Shown here: piece by piece, positions 35,078 to 45,062 of the stretch | Numbering within the stretch: position 1 is the stretch's first letter | Layout of the letters: every line of letters begins with the position of its first letter | Assembly: GCF_006861675.1 (NCBI RefSeq) | Contig: NZ_SGJB01000001.1 | Coordinates: 124,001-188,000, forward strand | DNA from: Peptacetobacter hominis | Lineage (GTDB): Bacteria; Bacillota; Clostridia; Peptostreptococcales; Peptostreptococcaceae | DNA: 64,000 bases | Direction: 5' to 3' | Program-made: the position numbers and the translations under genes | The notes under the pieces: generated by a model | The model's input: only the letters and a program-made list of their open reading frames with translations | The model's database searches: none | Told to the model about the DNA's origin: nothing

Positions 35078-35587
35078 TTGATATATAAGGTATTAAAAAA
35101 ACAGAATATAGGTAAAAGCTGTATTGTTTGTGGAAATAAAAATGAACTTGGCTTAAAATCAGATTTTTATGAACTTGAAAATGGAGAACTTGTATGTGTA
35201 TGCAATACAAAAGATTGGCATCAAAGTTATCCGGGAAGAGTTCATGGAGGAATATCCGCAGCACTTCTGGATGAAACAATAGGAAGAGCTGTCAGTATAG
35301 GTGATGATCAGGTTTGGGGAGTAACGGTTTCTCTGGAATTAAAATATAAAAAACCGGTTCCTACAGATGAGAAAATATATGTTGTAGGAAGAATAACAAA
35401 AGAGAACAGAAAATTATTTGAGGGAACAGGTGAGATTATTCTTTCAAATGGGGATATAGCAGCTACTGCACATGGGAAATATATGAAAATGCCTATAGAT
35501 ATGATTGCAGGGGAAGAATTTGGAAGCGATGAATGGTTTGAAAATCCCGACGATGTAGAATATATAGAAATACCTGATAAAAAATAA
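35078..35587 (+). CDS. Hotdog-fold thioesterase (PaaI-like)
   Basis: A 169-residue protein with an N-terminal Cys pair (CIVCGNKNELGL) and the hotdog signature GRVHGGISAALLDETIGRA near residue 50-68, where His-Gly-Gly and the Asp/Glu form the thioester pocket. It probably hydrolyses an acyl-CoA or related thioester; the substrate is unknown. The CxxCG opening occurs in a subgroup of PaaI-like proteins. The start is TTG 35078 with GGGGG upstream. It is 15 bases before the YgiQ gene. Confidence 0.8.
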   Translation: MIYKVLKKQNIGKSCIVCGNKNELGLKSDFYELENGELVCVCNTKDWHQSYPGRVHGGISAALLDETIGRAVSIGDDQVWGVTVSLELKYKKPVPTDEKIYVVGRITKENRKLFEGTGEIILSNGDIAATAHGKYMKMPIDMIAGEEFGSDEWFENPDDVEYIEIPDKK

Positions 35588-35602
35588 AATGGAGGTGAAT
35601 TG

Positions 35603-37624
35603 ATGGAAAATAAATTTCTGCCTATCAGTATGGATGATATGCGTGAAAGAGGATGGGAAGAAGTCGATTTTGCAATTGTAACCGGTGATGCATATGTGGA
35701 TCACCACAGTTTTGGAACGGCTATAATCTCAAGAGTACTTGAAAACGCGGGATACAAGATAGGAATAATTGCACAGCCTGACTGGAAAAGTGATAAAGAT
35801 TTTATGAAATTTGGAAGACCGAGACTCGGATTTCTTGTAAATTCAGGTAATATGGATTCTATGGTAAACCACTATTCTGTGAGCAAGAGAAGAAGAGATC
35901 ACGATCTTTATTCTCCAGGTGGAAAAATGGGCAAAAGACCAGATAGAGCAGTAATAGTATACTGCAACAAAATAAGAGAGATTTACGGAGATATACCTGT
36001 TGTAATCGGTGGTATAGAGGCAAGTTTAAGAAGATTTTCACACTACGATTATTGGAACGATAGAGTAAGAAATTCAATCCTTGTAGATAGTGGAGCTGAT
36101 ATGCTTATCTACGGGATGAGTGAAAAACAGATAGTAGAAGTTGCGGATGCCATAAATGATGGATTCAATCCTAAATATATAAGACATGTAAACGGTACAT
36201 GTTATATAGCAGATGCACTGGATGAAATATATGATGATTATATACTTCTTCCATCACATGAAGAAGTTGCAAGTGATAAAAGAAAGTACGCTGAAGCGTT
36301 TAAAATTCAGTATGAAGAGCAGGATCCTATAAGGGGTAAGGTGCTTGTTCAGAAACACGGGGATAAATACCTTGTTCAGAATGTACCGGAAAGACCACTT
36401 ACAAGAGAAGAACTTGATGCTGTTTACGATCTTCCATATCAGAAGGCGTACCATCCTATATATGAAAAAGACGGTGGAATACCTGCTATAAATGAGGTTA
36501 AATTTAGTATAGTCAGCAATAGAGGATGCTTTGGTAGCTGTTCTTTCTGTGCGATAACTTTCCATCAGGGAAGAATAATACAGAGCAGAAGCAAAGAGTC
36601 TATAGTAAGAGAAGCTACAGAAATGACAAAGATGAAGGATTTCAAAGGATATATACATGATGTCGGTGGTCCTACAGCAGATTTCAGACAGCCTGCATGT
36701 AAAAAACAGCTTACACATGGAGCATGTAAAAACAGACAGTGCCTGTATCCTTCGCCTTGTAGGAATCTGAATGCAGATCACAGCGATTATATAGACTTAT
36801 TAAGAGCAGTAAGAAATATAAACGGAGTAAAAAAGGTATTTGTAAGATCCGGAATAAGATATGATTTTGTAATGGCTGAAAAGAACGACAGATTCATAAA
36901 GGAACTTATAAAACACCATGTAAGTGGACAGCTTAAAGTAGCTCCTGAACATATCTCTGAAAGAGTTCTAGATTATATGCAAAAGCCCGCCGGAAAGACA
37001 TATGATAAATTCAGAAAAAAATTCTTTGAAATAAATGAAAAGATGGGACTTAAACAGTATCTTATCCCATATCTTATGTCAAGTCATCCGGGATGTGAGC
37101 TTGATGATGCGGTTGAACTTGCGGAATTTTTAAGGGATACACATTATCAGCCTGAACAGGTTCAGGATTTCTATCCTACACCTGGAACACTTTCTACGGC
37201 GATGTTTTATACAGGGCTTAATCCTCTTGATATGAAGCCTGTATATATACCAAAAGACAGACACGAAAAGGCTATGCAGAGAGCACTTTTACAGTTCTCA
37301 AATCCTAAAAACTACGATCTTGTTCACGAAGCACTGGAAAGAACAAACAGAGAAGATCTTATAGGATATGGTCCTAAATGTCTTATAAAACCGAGAAAAG
37401 GTGATTGGAGTTACGACGAATCAAGAGACAGAAGAAATTCAGCCTCATCTTCAAAGAAAAAATCATCAGGAAAAAGAAATAATAAATCATCAGATAACAA
37501 GAAAAAAGACAACAGAAAAACAGGAAGCAAGGACAATAGAAATAGAGGAAGAAATAATACAGAAAGTAAAAGAAACAGTAAAAACGGAAATTCTAGAAAA
37601 TCAGGTAAACGCACAAAAAGATAA
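35603..37624 (+). CDS. YgiQ family radical SAM protein
   Basis: A 673-residue radical SAM enzyme. The N-terminal domain starts [34 protein letters not shown], typical of YgiQ. The iron-sulfur motif is [16 protein letters not shown] near residue 312 (CxxxCxxC). [19 protein letters not shown] near 523 is a late family block. The last 65 residues or so are a Ser/Lys/Arg/Asn-rich disordered tail, which may bind nucleic acid. The reaction of YgiQ is unknown. ATG 35603 follows GGAGGTGAATTG. Confidence 0.92.
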   Translation: MENKFLPISMDDMRERGWEEVDFAIVTGDAYVDHHSFGTAIISRVLENAGYKIGIIAQPDWKSDKDFMKFGRPRLGFLVNSGNMDSMVNHYSVSKRRRDHDLYSPGGKMGKRPDRAVIVYCNKIREIYGDIPVVIGGIEASLRRFSHYDYWNDRVRNSILVDSGADMLIYGMSEKQIVEVADAINDGFNPKYIRHVNGTCYIADALDEIYDDYILLPSHEEVASDKRKYAEAFKIQYEEQDPIRGKVLVQKHGDKYLVQNVPERPLTREELDAVYDLPYQKAYHPIYEKDGGIPAINEVKFSIVSNRGCFGSCSFCAITFHQGRIIQSRSKESIVREATEMTKMKDFKGYIHDVGGPTADFRQPACKKQLTHGACKNRQCLYPSPCRNLNADHSDYIDLLRAVRNINGVKKVFVRSGIRYDFVMAEKNDRFIKELIKHHVSGQLKVAPEHISERVLDYMQKPAGKTYDKFRKKFFEINEKMGLKQYLIPYLMSSHPGCELDDAVELAEFLRDTHYQPEQVQDFYPTPGTLSTAMFYTGLNPLDMKPVYIPKDRHEKAMQRALLQFSNPKNYDLVHEALERTNREDLIGYGPKCLIKPRKGDWSYDESRDRRNSASSSKKKSSGKRNNKSSDNKKKDNRKTGSKDNRNRGRNNTESKRNSKNGNSRKSGKRTKR

Positions 37625-37648
37625 AGATATGACAGAAGGTGATTTCAT

Positions 37649-38134
37649 ATGGCAAAATCAAAAATGGTAAAAACTAATGCTATGAGGATACTTGATGCTA
37701 ATAAAATAGAGCATAAGGAACTTTCGTATCCGGTGGATAAGGATCATGTAGACGGAGTAACTGTTGCCGATAGTATAGGTAGAGATTATAGTGAAGTTTA
37801 TAAGACACTTGTCGCACAGGGACACAGCAAGGAATTTCTTGTGTTTGTAATTCCGGTAAATGAATCTCTTGATATGAAAAAGGCTGCAAAAGCTGCTGGA
37901 GAAAAAAATATCGAGATGATACATGTCAAGGATATAAATAAAGTAACCGGATATATAAGAGGAGGATGTTCTCCTATAGGAATGAAAAAACAGTACAGAA
38001 CATTTGTAAATGATACTGCAGAAATACTTGATACAATGATTGTAAGTGCAGGAAAGATAGGATATCAGGTGGAACTTTCACCAAAAGATCTTCAGAAACT
38101 TACAGAATGTAAATTTGCAGATATAATAAAATAG
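37649..38134 (+). CDS. ybaK: Cys-tRNA(Pro)/Cys-tRNA(Cys) deacylase (YbaK/EbsC)
   Basis: A 161-residue editing enzyme that hydrolyses Cys mischarged on tRNA(Pro). It shows the YbaK pattern KTNAMRILD, the catalytic Lys region VYKTLVAQG near residue 50 and VTGYIRGGCSPIGMKKQYRTF near 105-125. AGAAGGTG precedes ATG 37649, 24 bases after the YgiQ stop. Confidence 0.93.
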   Translation: MAKSKMVKTNAMRILDANKIEHKELSYPVDKDHVDGVTVADSIGRDYSEVYKTLVAQGHSKEFLVFVIPVNESLDMKKAAKAAGEKNIEMIHVKDINKVTGYIRGGCSPIGMKKQYRTFVNDTAEILDTMIVSAGKIGYQVELSPKDLQKLTECKFADIIK

Positions 38135-38149
38135 ATTGAGGGTGTGTAT

Positions 38150-38989
38150 ATGAGAGTTATAAACTCAAGAGTTATAACTGATGAAGTCAAAAGACTTTGT
38201 ATGGAAGCTGCTGTATATCTTGGTGAAGATGTAAAAAGCTGTATAAGAGAAAGAATTGAGACAGAAGAAAGTGAAACAGGGAAAAATATACTTTCAATAC
38301 TTCTTGAAAATGCAAGGAAAGCCGAAGAAACGAAAACTCCTATATGTCAGGATACAGGAATGGCAGTATTCTTTGTAAAGGTAGGACAGGATGTAGTAGT
38401 TGAGGGAGAAACTATTACAGAGGCGATAAACAGAGGTGTGTCTGAAGGATACACAGAAGGATATCTTAGAAAATCAGTCGTATCTCCTATAGATAGAATA
38501 AACACTCAGGATAATACTCCTGCTGTAATACACTATGATTTTGTAAAAGGCGATAAAATAGAAATAGAGTTTGCAGCAAAGGGATTCGGAAGCGAAAACA
38601 TGAGTGCTCTGAAAATGCTTAAACCTTCAGATGGAGTAGAGGGAATAAAAAAATTCGTTGTTGAAACTGTATCAAATGCAGGACCAAACCCATGCCCTCC
38701 TACAGTAATAGGAGTTGGAATAGGTGGTACTATGGATAAGTGCTGTCAGATAGCGAAAAAAGCATTATTTAGAGAACTTGGAAAACACAGTGATGATGAA
38801 TTTACAGCAAATCTTGAAAAAGAGATACTTGAAGAAATAAATAAACTTGGAATAGGTCCTCAGGGATTTGGTGGAAGTACTACATCTTTTGCAGTTCATA
38901 TAGAAACTTATCCTACTCATATAGCAGGACTTCCTGTGGCAGTAAATGTAAACTGCCACGCATCAAGACACAAGAGTACTGTGATATAG
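38150..38989 (+). CDS. fumA: Fumarate hydratase class I, alpha subunit
   Basis: A 279-residue subunit of the oxygen-sensitive [4Fe-4S] fumarase that interconverts fumarate and malate (the related tartrate dehydratase is an alternative). Cluster Cys are seen in PICQDTGMAVFF near residue 63, in NPCPPTVIGVGIGG near 185 and in MDKCCQIA near 203. GPQGFGGSTTSFAVHIE is the C-terminal family block. ATG 38150 is preferred over GTG 38144 because GAGGG is better spaced. The beta subunit gene starts 11 bases downstream, and malic enzyme follows. Confidence 0.93.
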   Translation: MRVINSRVITDEVKRLCMEAAVYLGEDVKSCIRERIETEESETGKNILSILLENARKAEETKTPICQDTGMAVFFVKVGQDVVVEGETITEAINRGVSEGYTEGYLRKSVVSPIDRINTQDNTPAVIHYDFVKGDKIEIEFAAKGFGSENMSALKMLKPSDGVEGIKKFVVETVSNAGPNPCPPTVIGVGIGGTMDKCCQIAKKALFRELGKHSDDEFTANLEKEILEEINKLGIGPQGFGGSTTSFAVHIETYPTHIAGLPVAVNVNCHASRHKSTVI

Positions 38990-39000
38990 GGGGTTTAGAT

Positions 39001-39549
39001 ATGAGAAAGCTAGAGATGCCGATAACAGAGGAAATTGCAAGAGAGCTTAAAGCCGGAGAGATGGTTGAACTAAGCGGAATAATATATACAGGAAGAGATG
39101 CCGCACACAAAAGATTTGTAGCAGCTATAGAAAATGGAGAGGAACTTCCATTCAATCCGGATGGACAGGGGATATACTATGTAGGTCCTACTCCATCAAA
39201 ACCAGGACAAGCCATAGGTTCAGCAGGACCTACTACAAGTTATAGAATGGACGACCTTACAATACCTCTTCTTGAAAAAGGCCTTAGAATAATGATAGGA
39301 AAAGGTAAAAGAGCAGACCACGTTATAGATGGAATGAAAAAATACGGAGCTGTTTATCTTGCTGCAATAGGTGGAGCAGGGGCATATATATCAGACTCTA
39401 TAAAAGAATGTGAAGTAATAGCATATGATGATCTTGGAGCAGAGGCTGTCAGAAAACTTAGAGTAGAAGGATTAAAACTTACAGTTGCAATAGATGCTTC
39501 AGGAAATAATATATATGAAACAGGAAGAAAAAAATACGAAAAGAAATAG
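39001..39549 (+). CDS. fumB: Fumarate hydratase class I, beta subunit
   Basis: A 182-residue subunit completing the two-subunit fumarase. It shows ELSGIIYTGRDAAHKRF near residue 22, YVGPTPSKPGQAIGSAGPTTSYRMD near 60-84 and GAVYLAAIGGAGAYISDSIK near 117, the substrate-binding motifs. GGGGG precedes ATG 39001. It is in one operon with the alpha subunit and the malic enzyme gene. Confidence 0.95.
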   Translation: MRKLEMPITEEIARELKAGEMVELSGIIYTGRDAAHKRFVAAIENGEELPFNPDGQGIYYVGPTPSKPGQAIGSAGPTTSYRMDDLTIPLLEKGLRIMIGKGKRADHVIDGMKKYGAVYLAAIGGAGAYISDSIKECEVIAYDDLGAEAVRKLRVEGLKLTVAIDASGNNIYETGRKKYEKK

Positions 39550-39561
39550 TTGGAGGGTATT

Positions 39562-40743
39562 ATGAGCAAGAATTATGCAGAATTAGCTTTAAAACTTCAT
39601 GAAGAAAAAGCTGGAAAAGTAAGTATATCAAGCAAGGTTTCTGTAAATGACAGAGATGACCTTTCTATAGCATATACACCAGGTGTTGCTGCACCATGTG
39701 TGAAAATATCAGAAAATCCTGATGATGTATATAAATATACATGCAAAGGAAATATGGTTGCTGTAGTAAGTGATGGAAGTGCTGTACTTGGACTTGGAAA
39801 CATAGGTGCAGAAGCAGGAATACCTGTTATGGAAGGAAAGGCAATACTTTTCAAAGAGTTTGCAGGAGTTGAGGCATTCCCTATATGCCTTGATACAAAT
39901 GATACAGAGGAAATAATAAAGACTGTAAAATACATAGCTCCTGTATTTGGGGGAATAAATCTTGAGGATATATCAGCTCCAAGATGTTTTGAAATAGAGG
40001 AAAGACTTAAAAAGGAACTTAATATACCAGTATTCCACGATGATCAGCACGGAACAGCAATAGTTGTTTCAGCGGCTATAATAAATGCTGTTAAACTTGT
40101 AGAGGGTAAAAATATAGAAGACCTTGAGATAGTTATAAACGGAGCAGGTTCTGCTGGTATAGCAATAGCAAAAATGCTTCTTAATATGAACGTTAAAAAT
40201 GTAATACTTTGCGATAGATTTGGAGCTATAACAGAAGACTACGAAGATCTTAACTGGGCTCAGAAAGAAATGGTAAAAGTTACAAATAAAAACAACGAAA
40301 AAGGTCTTTTAAAAGATGTAATAAAAGGAAAAGATGTTTTCGTAGGAGTTTCAAGACCGGGAATGCTTACTAAAGAGATGGTTGAAACTATGGCAGATAA
40401 ACCTATAATAATGGCTATGGCAAACCCAACTCCAGAGATAATGCCTGATGAAGCAAAAGCAGGTGGTGCGTTTATAATGGGTACAGGAAGATCAGATTTC
40501 CCTAACCAGATAAACAACGTTCTTGCATTCCCTGGAATATTCAGAGGAGCACTTGATGTAAGAGCAACTGATATAAACGAGGAAATGAAGGTTGCAGCAG
40601 CATATGCAATAGCAGACTCTGTATCTGATGATGAACTTGGAGTAGATATGATACTTCCTATGGCATTTGATGCAAAAGTAACTGAAAATGTTGCAGAAGC
40701 TGTTAGAAAAGCTGCAAGAGAAACTGGTGTAGCTAGAATATAA
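39562..40743 (+). CDS. NAD-dependent malic enzyme (oxaloacetate-decarboxylating)
   Basis: A 393-residue malic enzyme that converts malate to pyruvate and carbon dioxide. It has IAYTPGVAAPC near residue 33, AVVSDGSAVLGLGNIGAEAGIPVMEGKA near 66-95 (catalytic Lys and dinucleotide region), NIPVFHDDQHGTAIV near 155 and the Rossmann loop INGAGSAGIAIA near 190. ATG 39562 follows GGAGGG; the in-frame TTG 39550 is rejected because it contains that site. With fumarase and PPDK it would link fumarate, malate, pyruvate and PEP. Confidence 0.95.
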   Translation: MSKNYAELALKLHEEKAGKVSISSKVSVNDRDDLSIAYTPGVAAPCVKISENPDDVYKYTCKGNMVAVVSDGSAVLGLGNIGAEAGIPVMEGKAILFKEFAGVEAFPICLDTNDTEEIIKTVKYIAPVFGGINLEDISAPRCFEIEERLKKELNIPVFHDDQHGTAIVVSAAIINAVKLVEGKNIEDLEIVINGAGSAGIAIAKMLLNMNVKNVILCDRFGAITEDYEDLNWAQKEMVKVTNKNNEKGLLKDVIKGKDVFVGVSRPGMLTKEMVETMADKPIIMAMANPTPEIMPDEAKAGGAFIMGTGRSDFPNQINNVLAFPGIFRGALDVRATDINEEMKVAAAYAIADSVSDDELGVDMILPMAFDAKVTENVAEAVRKAARETGVARI

Positions 40744-40754
40744 TTGTTTGGAGG

Positions 40755-40790
40755 AGCGTCCTTAATGGTTTATCCAGAGGGCGCTTTTTA
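40755..40790 (+). terminator. Terminator after the malic enzyme gene
   Basis: AGCGTCC pairs with GGGCGCT (one wobble) around a 17-base loop and is followed by TTTTAT. Confidence 0.75.
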
Positions 40791-40933
40791 TATGTTATTG
40801 AATTATAATGAACGATGATAAAAATATATTTTAATCGTTTTATTTACAGTTATTTCACTTTCAGAACACACTGTATTATGTTATTATAATATAATGGAGT
40901 AATTGTATCGTATAATAGAAAAGAGGTGTAAAA

Positions 40934-41770
40934 ATGGGTGAAATATCTGAAAAAACAGAGCTTAGAACACTTGAAGAAATAGAGAGAAGTATAGTAAAAA
41001 GATATAGAAAACACATATGGTCAAAATTTTTAAAGGCAGTAAACGACTACAGGCTTATAGAAGATGGAGATAAAATAGCTGTTGCAATATCAGGTGGAAA
41101 AGACAGTATACTTATGGCAAAGATGTTTCAGGAACTAAAAAAATATTCAAAGACAGATTTTGAACTTGTCTTTCTTGCAATGGATCCGGGATATAGACCT
41201 GAACTAAGAAAACATCTGGAGGATATGTGTGATTATCTAAATATACCTTTGACAATATTTGAATCGGGTATATTTGAGATAACTGACAGAATAGCAAAGG
41301 AATATCCCTGCTATATGTGTGCAAGAATGAGAAGAGGAGCTTTGTATAACAAGGCCGAGGAGCTTGGATGCAACAAACTCGCTTTAGGTCATCATTTTGA
41401 TGATGTAATAGAGACCACAATGATGAATATTCTATGCTCTGGGAATTTTAAGACAATGATTCCAAAGATAAATTCATCTGAAAGCAGCGATATGCAGGTT
41501 ATAAGACCTCTTTATCATATAAGGGAAGAATACATAAAAAGATTTGTAAGATACAGTGGAATACAGCCTCTTGACTGTGCATGTACGGTAACAGCAAAAA
41601 AAACAGGAAATAAAAGATATGAGATAAAAGAGCTTATAGAAAGTCTTACTGATACGTTTGATAATGTTGAAAAATCAATATTCAAGGCGGCTCAAAACGT
41701 AAATATAGATTCTGTTTTAGGCTGGGAGGAAAATGGAGTAAAACATTCTTTTATGGAGAAGTTTGAATAG
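40934..41770 (+). CDS. ttcA: TtcA-like tRNA 2-thiocytidine synthetase
   Basis: A 278-residue ATP pyrophosphatase-fold protein with the PP-loop AISGGKDSILMA near residue 52 and Cys pairs (CYMCARMRRG near 123, CACTV near 215) that would bind an iron-sulfur cluster. Family members transfer sulfur to cytidine in the tRNA anticodon loop. GHHFDDVIETTMMNIL near 152 is the second conserved block. GAGGTG precedes ATG 40934. In Firmicutes related proteins may act on other thiolation sites, so the exact target is an inference. Confidence 0.85.
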   Translation: MGEISEKTELRTLEEIERSIVKRYRKHIWSKFLKAVNDYRLIEDGDKIAVAISGGKDSILMAKMFQELKKYSKTDFELVFLAMDPGYRPELRKHLEDMCDYLNIPLTIFESGIFEITDRIAKEYPCYMCARMRRGALYNKAEELGCNKLALGHHFDDVIETTMMNILCSGNFKTMIPKINSSESSDMQVIRPLYHIREEYIKRFVRYSGIQPLDCACTVTAKKTGNKRYEIKELIESLTDTFDNVEKSIFKAAQNVNIDSVLGWEENGVKHSFMEKFE

Positions 41771-41789
41771 AGAATTTGAGGTGATAAAG

Positions 41790-42323
41790 ATGGAGCAGAT
41801 AAGTATGCTTGATGAGAAATTTATAGTTGTTGATATTGAAACTACGGGACTCGATCCTTTTGATGGATGTGAAATAATAGAAATAGGTGCAACTGAAATC
41901 TTAAACGGAGAGATAGTAAGAAACCACAATAGACTTATAAAACCGGAAAAAGAAATACCTGAATTTATAACAGGACTTACAAATATATCAAATGAGATGG
42001 TTGAAAATGAACCTACAATAAATGAGGTACTTCCAAAGTTCAGAAAGTATATAGGGGATACTACTTTAATTGCACATAATGCAAAATTTGATATAAAGTT
42101 TCTCAACTATTATCTGAGAAAACTTGGACTTAAGGAAATAACAAATTATATGTGTACGCTTGAAATGTTGAAAAGAGTGAGTTCTTATAAAGGAAAGAAC
42201 AAAAAACTTGCTACAGCATGTGAGTATTATGGAATAGAAAATAAAAATGCTCATAGAGCAAGCAGCGATACATTTGCTACAGCACAGCTTTTCCTGAAAA
42301 TAAGAGATAGGGTAGATTTATAA
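41790..42323 (+). CDS. DnaQ-like 3'-5' exonuclease
   Basis: A 177-residue exonuclease domain with the DEDDh residues visible: VVDIETTGLD near residue 14 (Asp, Glu), LIAHNAKFDIKFL near 92 (Asp) and HRASSDTFAT near 157 (His, Asp). It is related to the proofreading epsilon subunit of DNA polymerase III but stands alone. ATG 41790 follows GAGGTGAT. It lies 19 bases after the TtcA-like gene, so they are probably co-transcribed. Confidence 0.87.
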   Translation: MEQISMLDEKFIVVDIETTGLDPFDGCEIIEIGATEILNGEIVRNHNRLIKPEKEIPEFITGLTNISNEMVENEPTINEVLPKFRKYIGDTTLIAHNAKFDIKFLNYYLRKLGLKEITNYMCTLEMLKRVSSYKGKNKKLATACEYYGIENKNAHRASSDTFATAQLFLKIRDRVDL

Positions 42324-42417
42324 AATCTTAAGAATTTATTTTCTATTTTATGCAAAAATAAATAGTATAATTTATTAAATAGCATAGATAGGATATATAT
42401 TATTAGGGGGCAGTAAA

Positions 42418-43476
42418 ATGAGTAGCAGATATAATTTAAATAAAATAAGAAGACGAAAAGTAAGTTCTTCAGAGACCGAAAAGACACCAGTATCGTCGGG
42501 AAGAGTAAGAAGACCGTCAAATGCATTAGAAGAAAAAAATCTAAGAAAAAAAACATCTGTAAGACCTTTATATGAACCGGAGCCTGATTCAATTATAAAA
42601 AGGATGAAGTCTGTAGCAGGAGATAAGGTTTCAAGAAAAAAAGAAAAAGCTGAAACAGAAAGAAAAAGTTTTGGGGAAAGAAAAAAAGATGTATCAAGTG
42701 GATACAGTATAAAAAAAGGCTCAAAATCATCTGGAAAAGCGCGCAAAAGAAGAAGGGATTATTCGAGCGCAGGTGTAATTGCAAAGTGGATTGTAAGTAT
42801 TATTCTGATTATATCTATTGCCGGAGGAGTTTTTTCATTTGGATATTATAAATATGTCACATGGGGAATGCCTGAAGTTACAAAGAAAATGGTTCAGGAA
42901 AACTATATAAGCACATCTCCTGTGTCAATAAAAGATATGCCAAAAGATCTTAGAAATGCTATTGTATCAATTGAAGATGAAAGATTTTATAAACATAGCG
43001 GAGTGGATATACAGGCCCTTGTGAGATCTCTTATACACAATATAACGACAGACTCGCGACAGGGAGGAAGCACTTTGGAAATGCAGCTTTCAAAAAATCT
43101 TCTTACAAGTTCAGAGGTATCTATAAACAGAAAAATAAAGGATATATATAATGCATATGGAATGGATAAAGTAATGAGCAAAGATGAAGTCCTGGAGGCA
43201 TATCTTAACAATATATATTTTGGAAAAAATGCATATGGAGTTGAAGCAGGTGCACAACTTTATTTTGGTAAACATGTGAAGGACTTAAATCTTGCGGAGT
43301 GCGCTATGCTTGTAGGAATAACAAATAATCCTGGAATATACAGCAATTACAGTGCAGCAAAAGGTCGTCAGAAGGTTATTCTAAGAAAAATGCTTGAGCT
43401 TAAATATATAAATCAGAATCAGTATAATGAAGCTCTGGCTACAGAAGTATATTTTAAAAGTGAGATAGATAAGTAG
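42418..43476 (+). CDS. Monofunctional peptidoglycan glycosyltransferase (GT51)
   Basis: A 352-residue protein with a long cytoplasmic tail (about 1-118) very rich in Lys, Arg and Ser, one membrane helix (about 120-145) and an extracellular GT51 transglycosylase domain (about 165-345). The GT51 domain shows VSIEDERFYKHSGVD (catalytic Glu) and GGSTLEMQLSKNLL, a variant of the usual GGSTITQQL. No penicillin-binding transpeptidase domain follows, so it polymerises glycan only. GGGGG precedes ATG 42418. The tail could bind divisome partners or be cleaved; that is inference. Confidence 0.88.
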   Translation: MSSRYNLNKIRRRKVSSSETEKTPVSSGRVRRPSNALEEKNLRKKTSVRPLYEPEPDSIIKRMKSVAGDKVSRKKEKAETERKSFGERKKDVSSGYSIKKGSKSSGKARKRRRDYSSAGVIAKWIVSIILIISIAGGVFSFGYYKYVTWGMPEVTKKMVQENYISTSPVSIKDMPKDLRNAIVSIEDERFYKHSGVDIQALVRSLIHNITTDSRQGGSTLEMQLSKNLLTSSEVSINRKIKDIYNAYGMDKVMSKDEVLEAYLNNIYFGKNAYGVEAGAQLYFGKHVKDLNLAECAMLVGITNNPGIYSNYSAAKGRQKVILRKMLELKYINQNQYNEALATEVYFKSEIDK

Positions 43477-43485
43477 GAGGAATAT

Positions 43486-43905
43486 ATGAGTAAATACATA
43501 TTTAAGTGCGACGAAAAAGAATATTGTATAGAATCAGATAAGTGTGATGAGCTTATAAATGATGAGGAAAAACCTGTTGAAGGTTTTGATGTAGAGGAAG
43601 CTTTCAGATTGCTTAATGAATCTGATGAGATAGAATTTATGTCTGAATACTATCAGGAAGCCTGTCCTGCATGTCTTGACGGTGTAAAAGAAAAACAGAA
43701 ATTCTTTAAATTTTTTGAGGCTCACTACTATATATTTACAAAAAATGGAAAATATATAATAAGTGATGTAGATAAAGCTTATAAAGGTCAGTCGTTCAAC
43801 AAACTTTCTGCAGCAGGAAAGGTTGATGATAGCTATATAGTAAGTTTTATAATATGTGCGAATTGTATGGATTATATAATTCAGATAGAAAACTGCGAGG
43901 TTTAA
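43486..43905 (+). CDS. DUF3785 family protein
   Basis: A 139-residue acidic soluble protein that resembles DUF3785 proteins of Peptostreptococcaceae. Two Cys pairs, CPACLDG near residue 60 and CANC near 125, could bind one zinc ion together. No other motif is recognised. AGGAGG precedes ATG 43486, 9 bases after the transglycosylase stop, so it is in the same transcript. Function unknown; the family is recalled from memory. Confidence 0.65.
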   Translation: MSKYIFKCDEKEYCIESDKCDELINDEEKPVEGFDVEEAFRLLNESDEIEFMSEYYQEACPACLDGVKEKQKFFKFFEAHYYIFTKNGKYIISDVDKAYKGQSFNKLSAAGKVDDSYIVSFIICANCMDYIIQIENCEV

Positions 43906-43939
43906 AAAATATATTTTATATGTATGGGGGAAATCAACA

Positions 43940-45007
43940 ATGGAATTTAGAATACTAGTTATAAATCCGGGTTCTACATCTACAAAAATAGCCGTATATG
44001 ACGATGAAAAAATAATACTTTCTGAATCTATATCTCATTCATCGGAAGTTCTTTCAAAATATAAAAGTAATATGGACCAGCTTGATATGAGAAAAGAAGC
44101 GGTTCTTGAAGTACTTGAAAAAGACGGTATAGATATAAAAACTTTAAGTGCAGTTGTGGGAAGAGGTGGAGCTCTTCCTCCTGTAAAATCAGGTGCATAT
44201 GAGGTTAATGACGAGATGATAGAAAGATTAAAAACAAATCCGGTTCTCGATCATGCGTCAAATCTTGGAGGAGTAGTTGCAAAATCTATAGCCGATTCTA
44301 TCGGTGTTAAGGCATATATATATGACTCCATATCTGTGGATGAGATGAGTGATGTGGCAAGAATTTCAGGTCTTTCTGATATAAAAAGGGCGAGCTTAGG
44401 TCATGCTCTTAATACAAGAGCTATGGCTTTGAAATATGCAAAAGAAAATAATCTTGAATATAAGGATTTAAATTTAATTGTTGCACATATCGGAGGAGGA
44501 GCCACTATATATCTTCATAACAAAGGTGTTATGAGCGATATGATATCTGACGATGAAGGACCTTTTTCTCCTGACAGATCAGGAAGAGTTCCTTGTGTAG
44601 CTCTTATAGATGAATGTTTTTCAGGAAAATACACACAGTATGAAATGAAGAAAAAAATAAGAGGTCGTGGAGGAATATATTCTTATCTGAAAACAAATGA
44701 TGTAAGAGAAGTGGAGAAGATGATTTCAGAGGGAAATAAGGATGCTGAGATTGTATACGAAGCAATGGTATATCAAATGGCAAAAGGTATAGGAGAACTT
44801 GCTACGGTTGTTGATGGAGAAGTAGATGCTATAATTCTTACAGGGGGAATAGCACATTCTAAAAAACTGACAGAAATGATTATTAAAAAAGTAAAATTTA
44901 TATCTCATGTAGAGGTTATGCCTGGGGAAAATGAACTTGAGTCATTGGCATATGGAGCATTGAGAGTTTTAAGAGGCGAAGAAAAAGCCAGAGAATATCA
45001 TGAATAA
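43940..45007 (+). CDS. buk: Butyrate kinase
   Basis: A 355-residue acetokinase-family enzyme making butyrate and ATP from butyryl phosphate. It opens ILVINPGSTSTKIAVYDDE (phosphate-binding loop) and has GRGGALPPVKSGAY near residue 74, LIVAHIGGGATIYLH near 178 and the C-terminal ATP site IILTGGIAHSKKL near 295. Length and motifs fit butyrate (or branched-chain fatty acid) kinase rather than acetate kinase. No phosphate butyryltransferase lies beside it. GGGGG precedes ATG 43940. Confidence 0.93.
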   Translation: MEFRILVINPGSTSTKIAVYDDEKIILSESISHSSEVLSKYKSNMDQLDMRKEAVLEVLEKDGIDIKTLSAVVGRGGALPPVKSGAYEVNDEMIERLKTNPVLDHASNLGGVVAKSIADSIGVKAYIYDSISVDEMSDVARISGLSDIKRASLGHALNTRAMALKYAKENNLEYKDLNLIVAHIGGGATIYLHNKGVMSDMISDDEGPFSPDRSGRVPCVALIDECFSGKYTQYEMKKKIRGRGGIYSYLKTNDVREVEKMISEGNKDAEIVYEAMVYQMAKGIGELATVVDGEVDAIILTGGIAHSKKLTEMIIKKVKFISHVEVMPGENELESLAYGALRVLRGEEKAREYHE

Positions 45008-45014
45008 AATGAAT

Positions 45015-45052
45015 AAAAAACAGGATATCCAATTGGACATCCTGTTTTTTAT
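45015..45052. terminator. Bidirectional terminator between buk and cstA
   Basis: AAAACAGGAT-TCC pairs with GGA-ATCCTGTTTT around a short loop (one mismatch), with an A-run before and T-run after. The flanking genes converge. Confidence 0.88.
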
Positions 45053-45062
45053 TGTTTATGAA

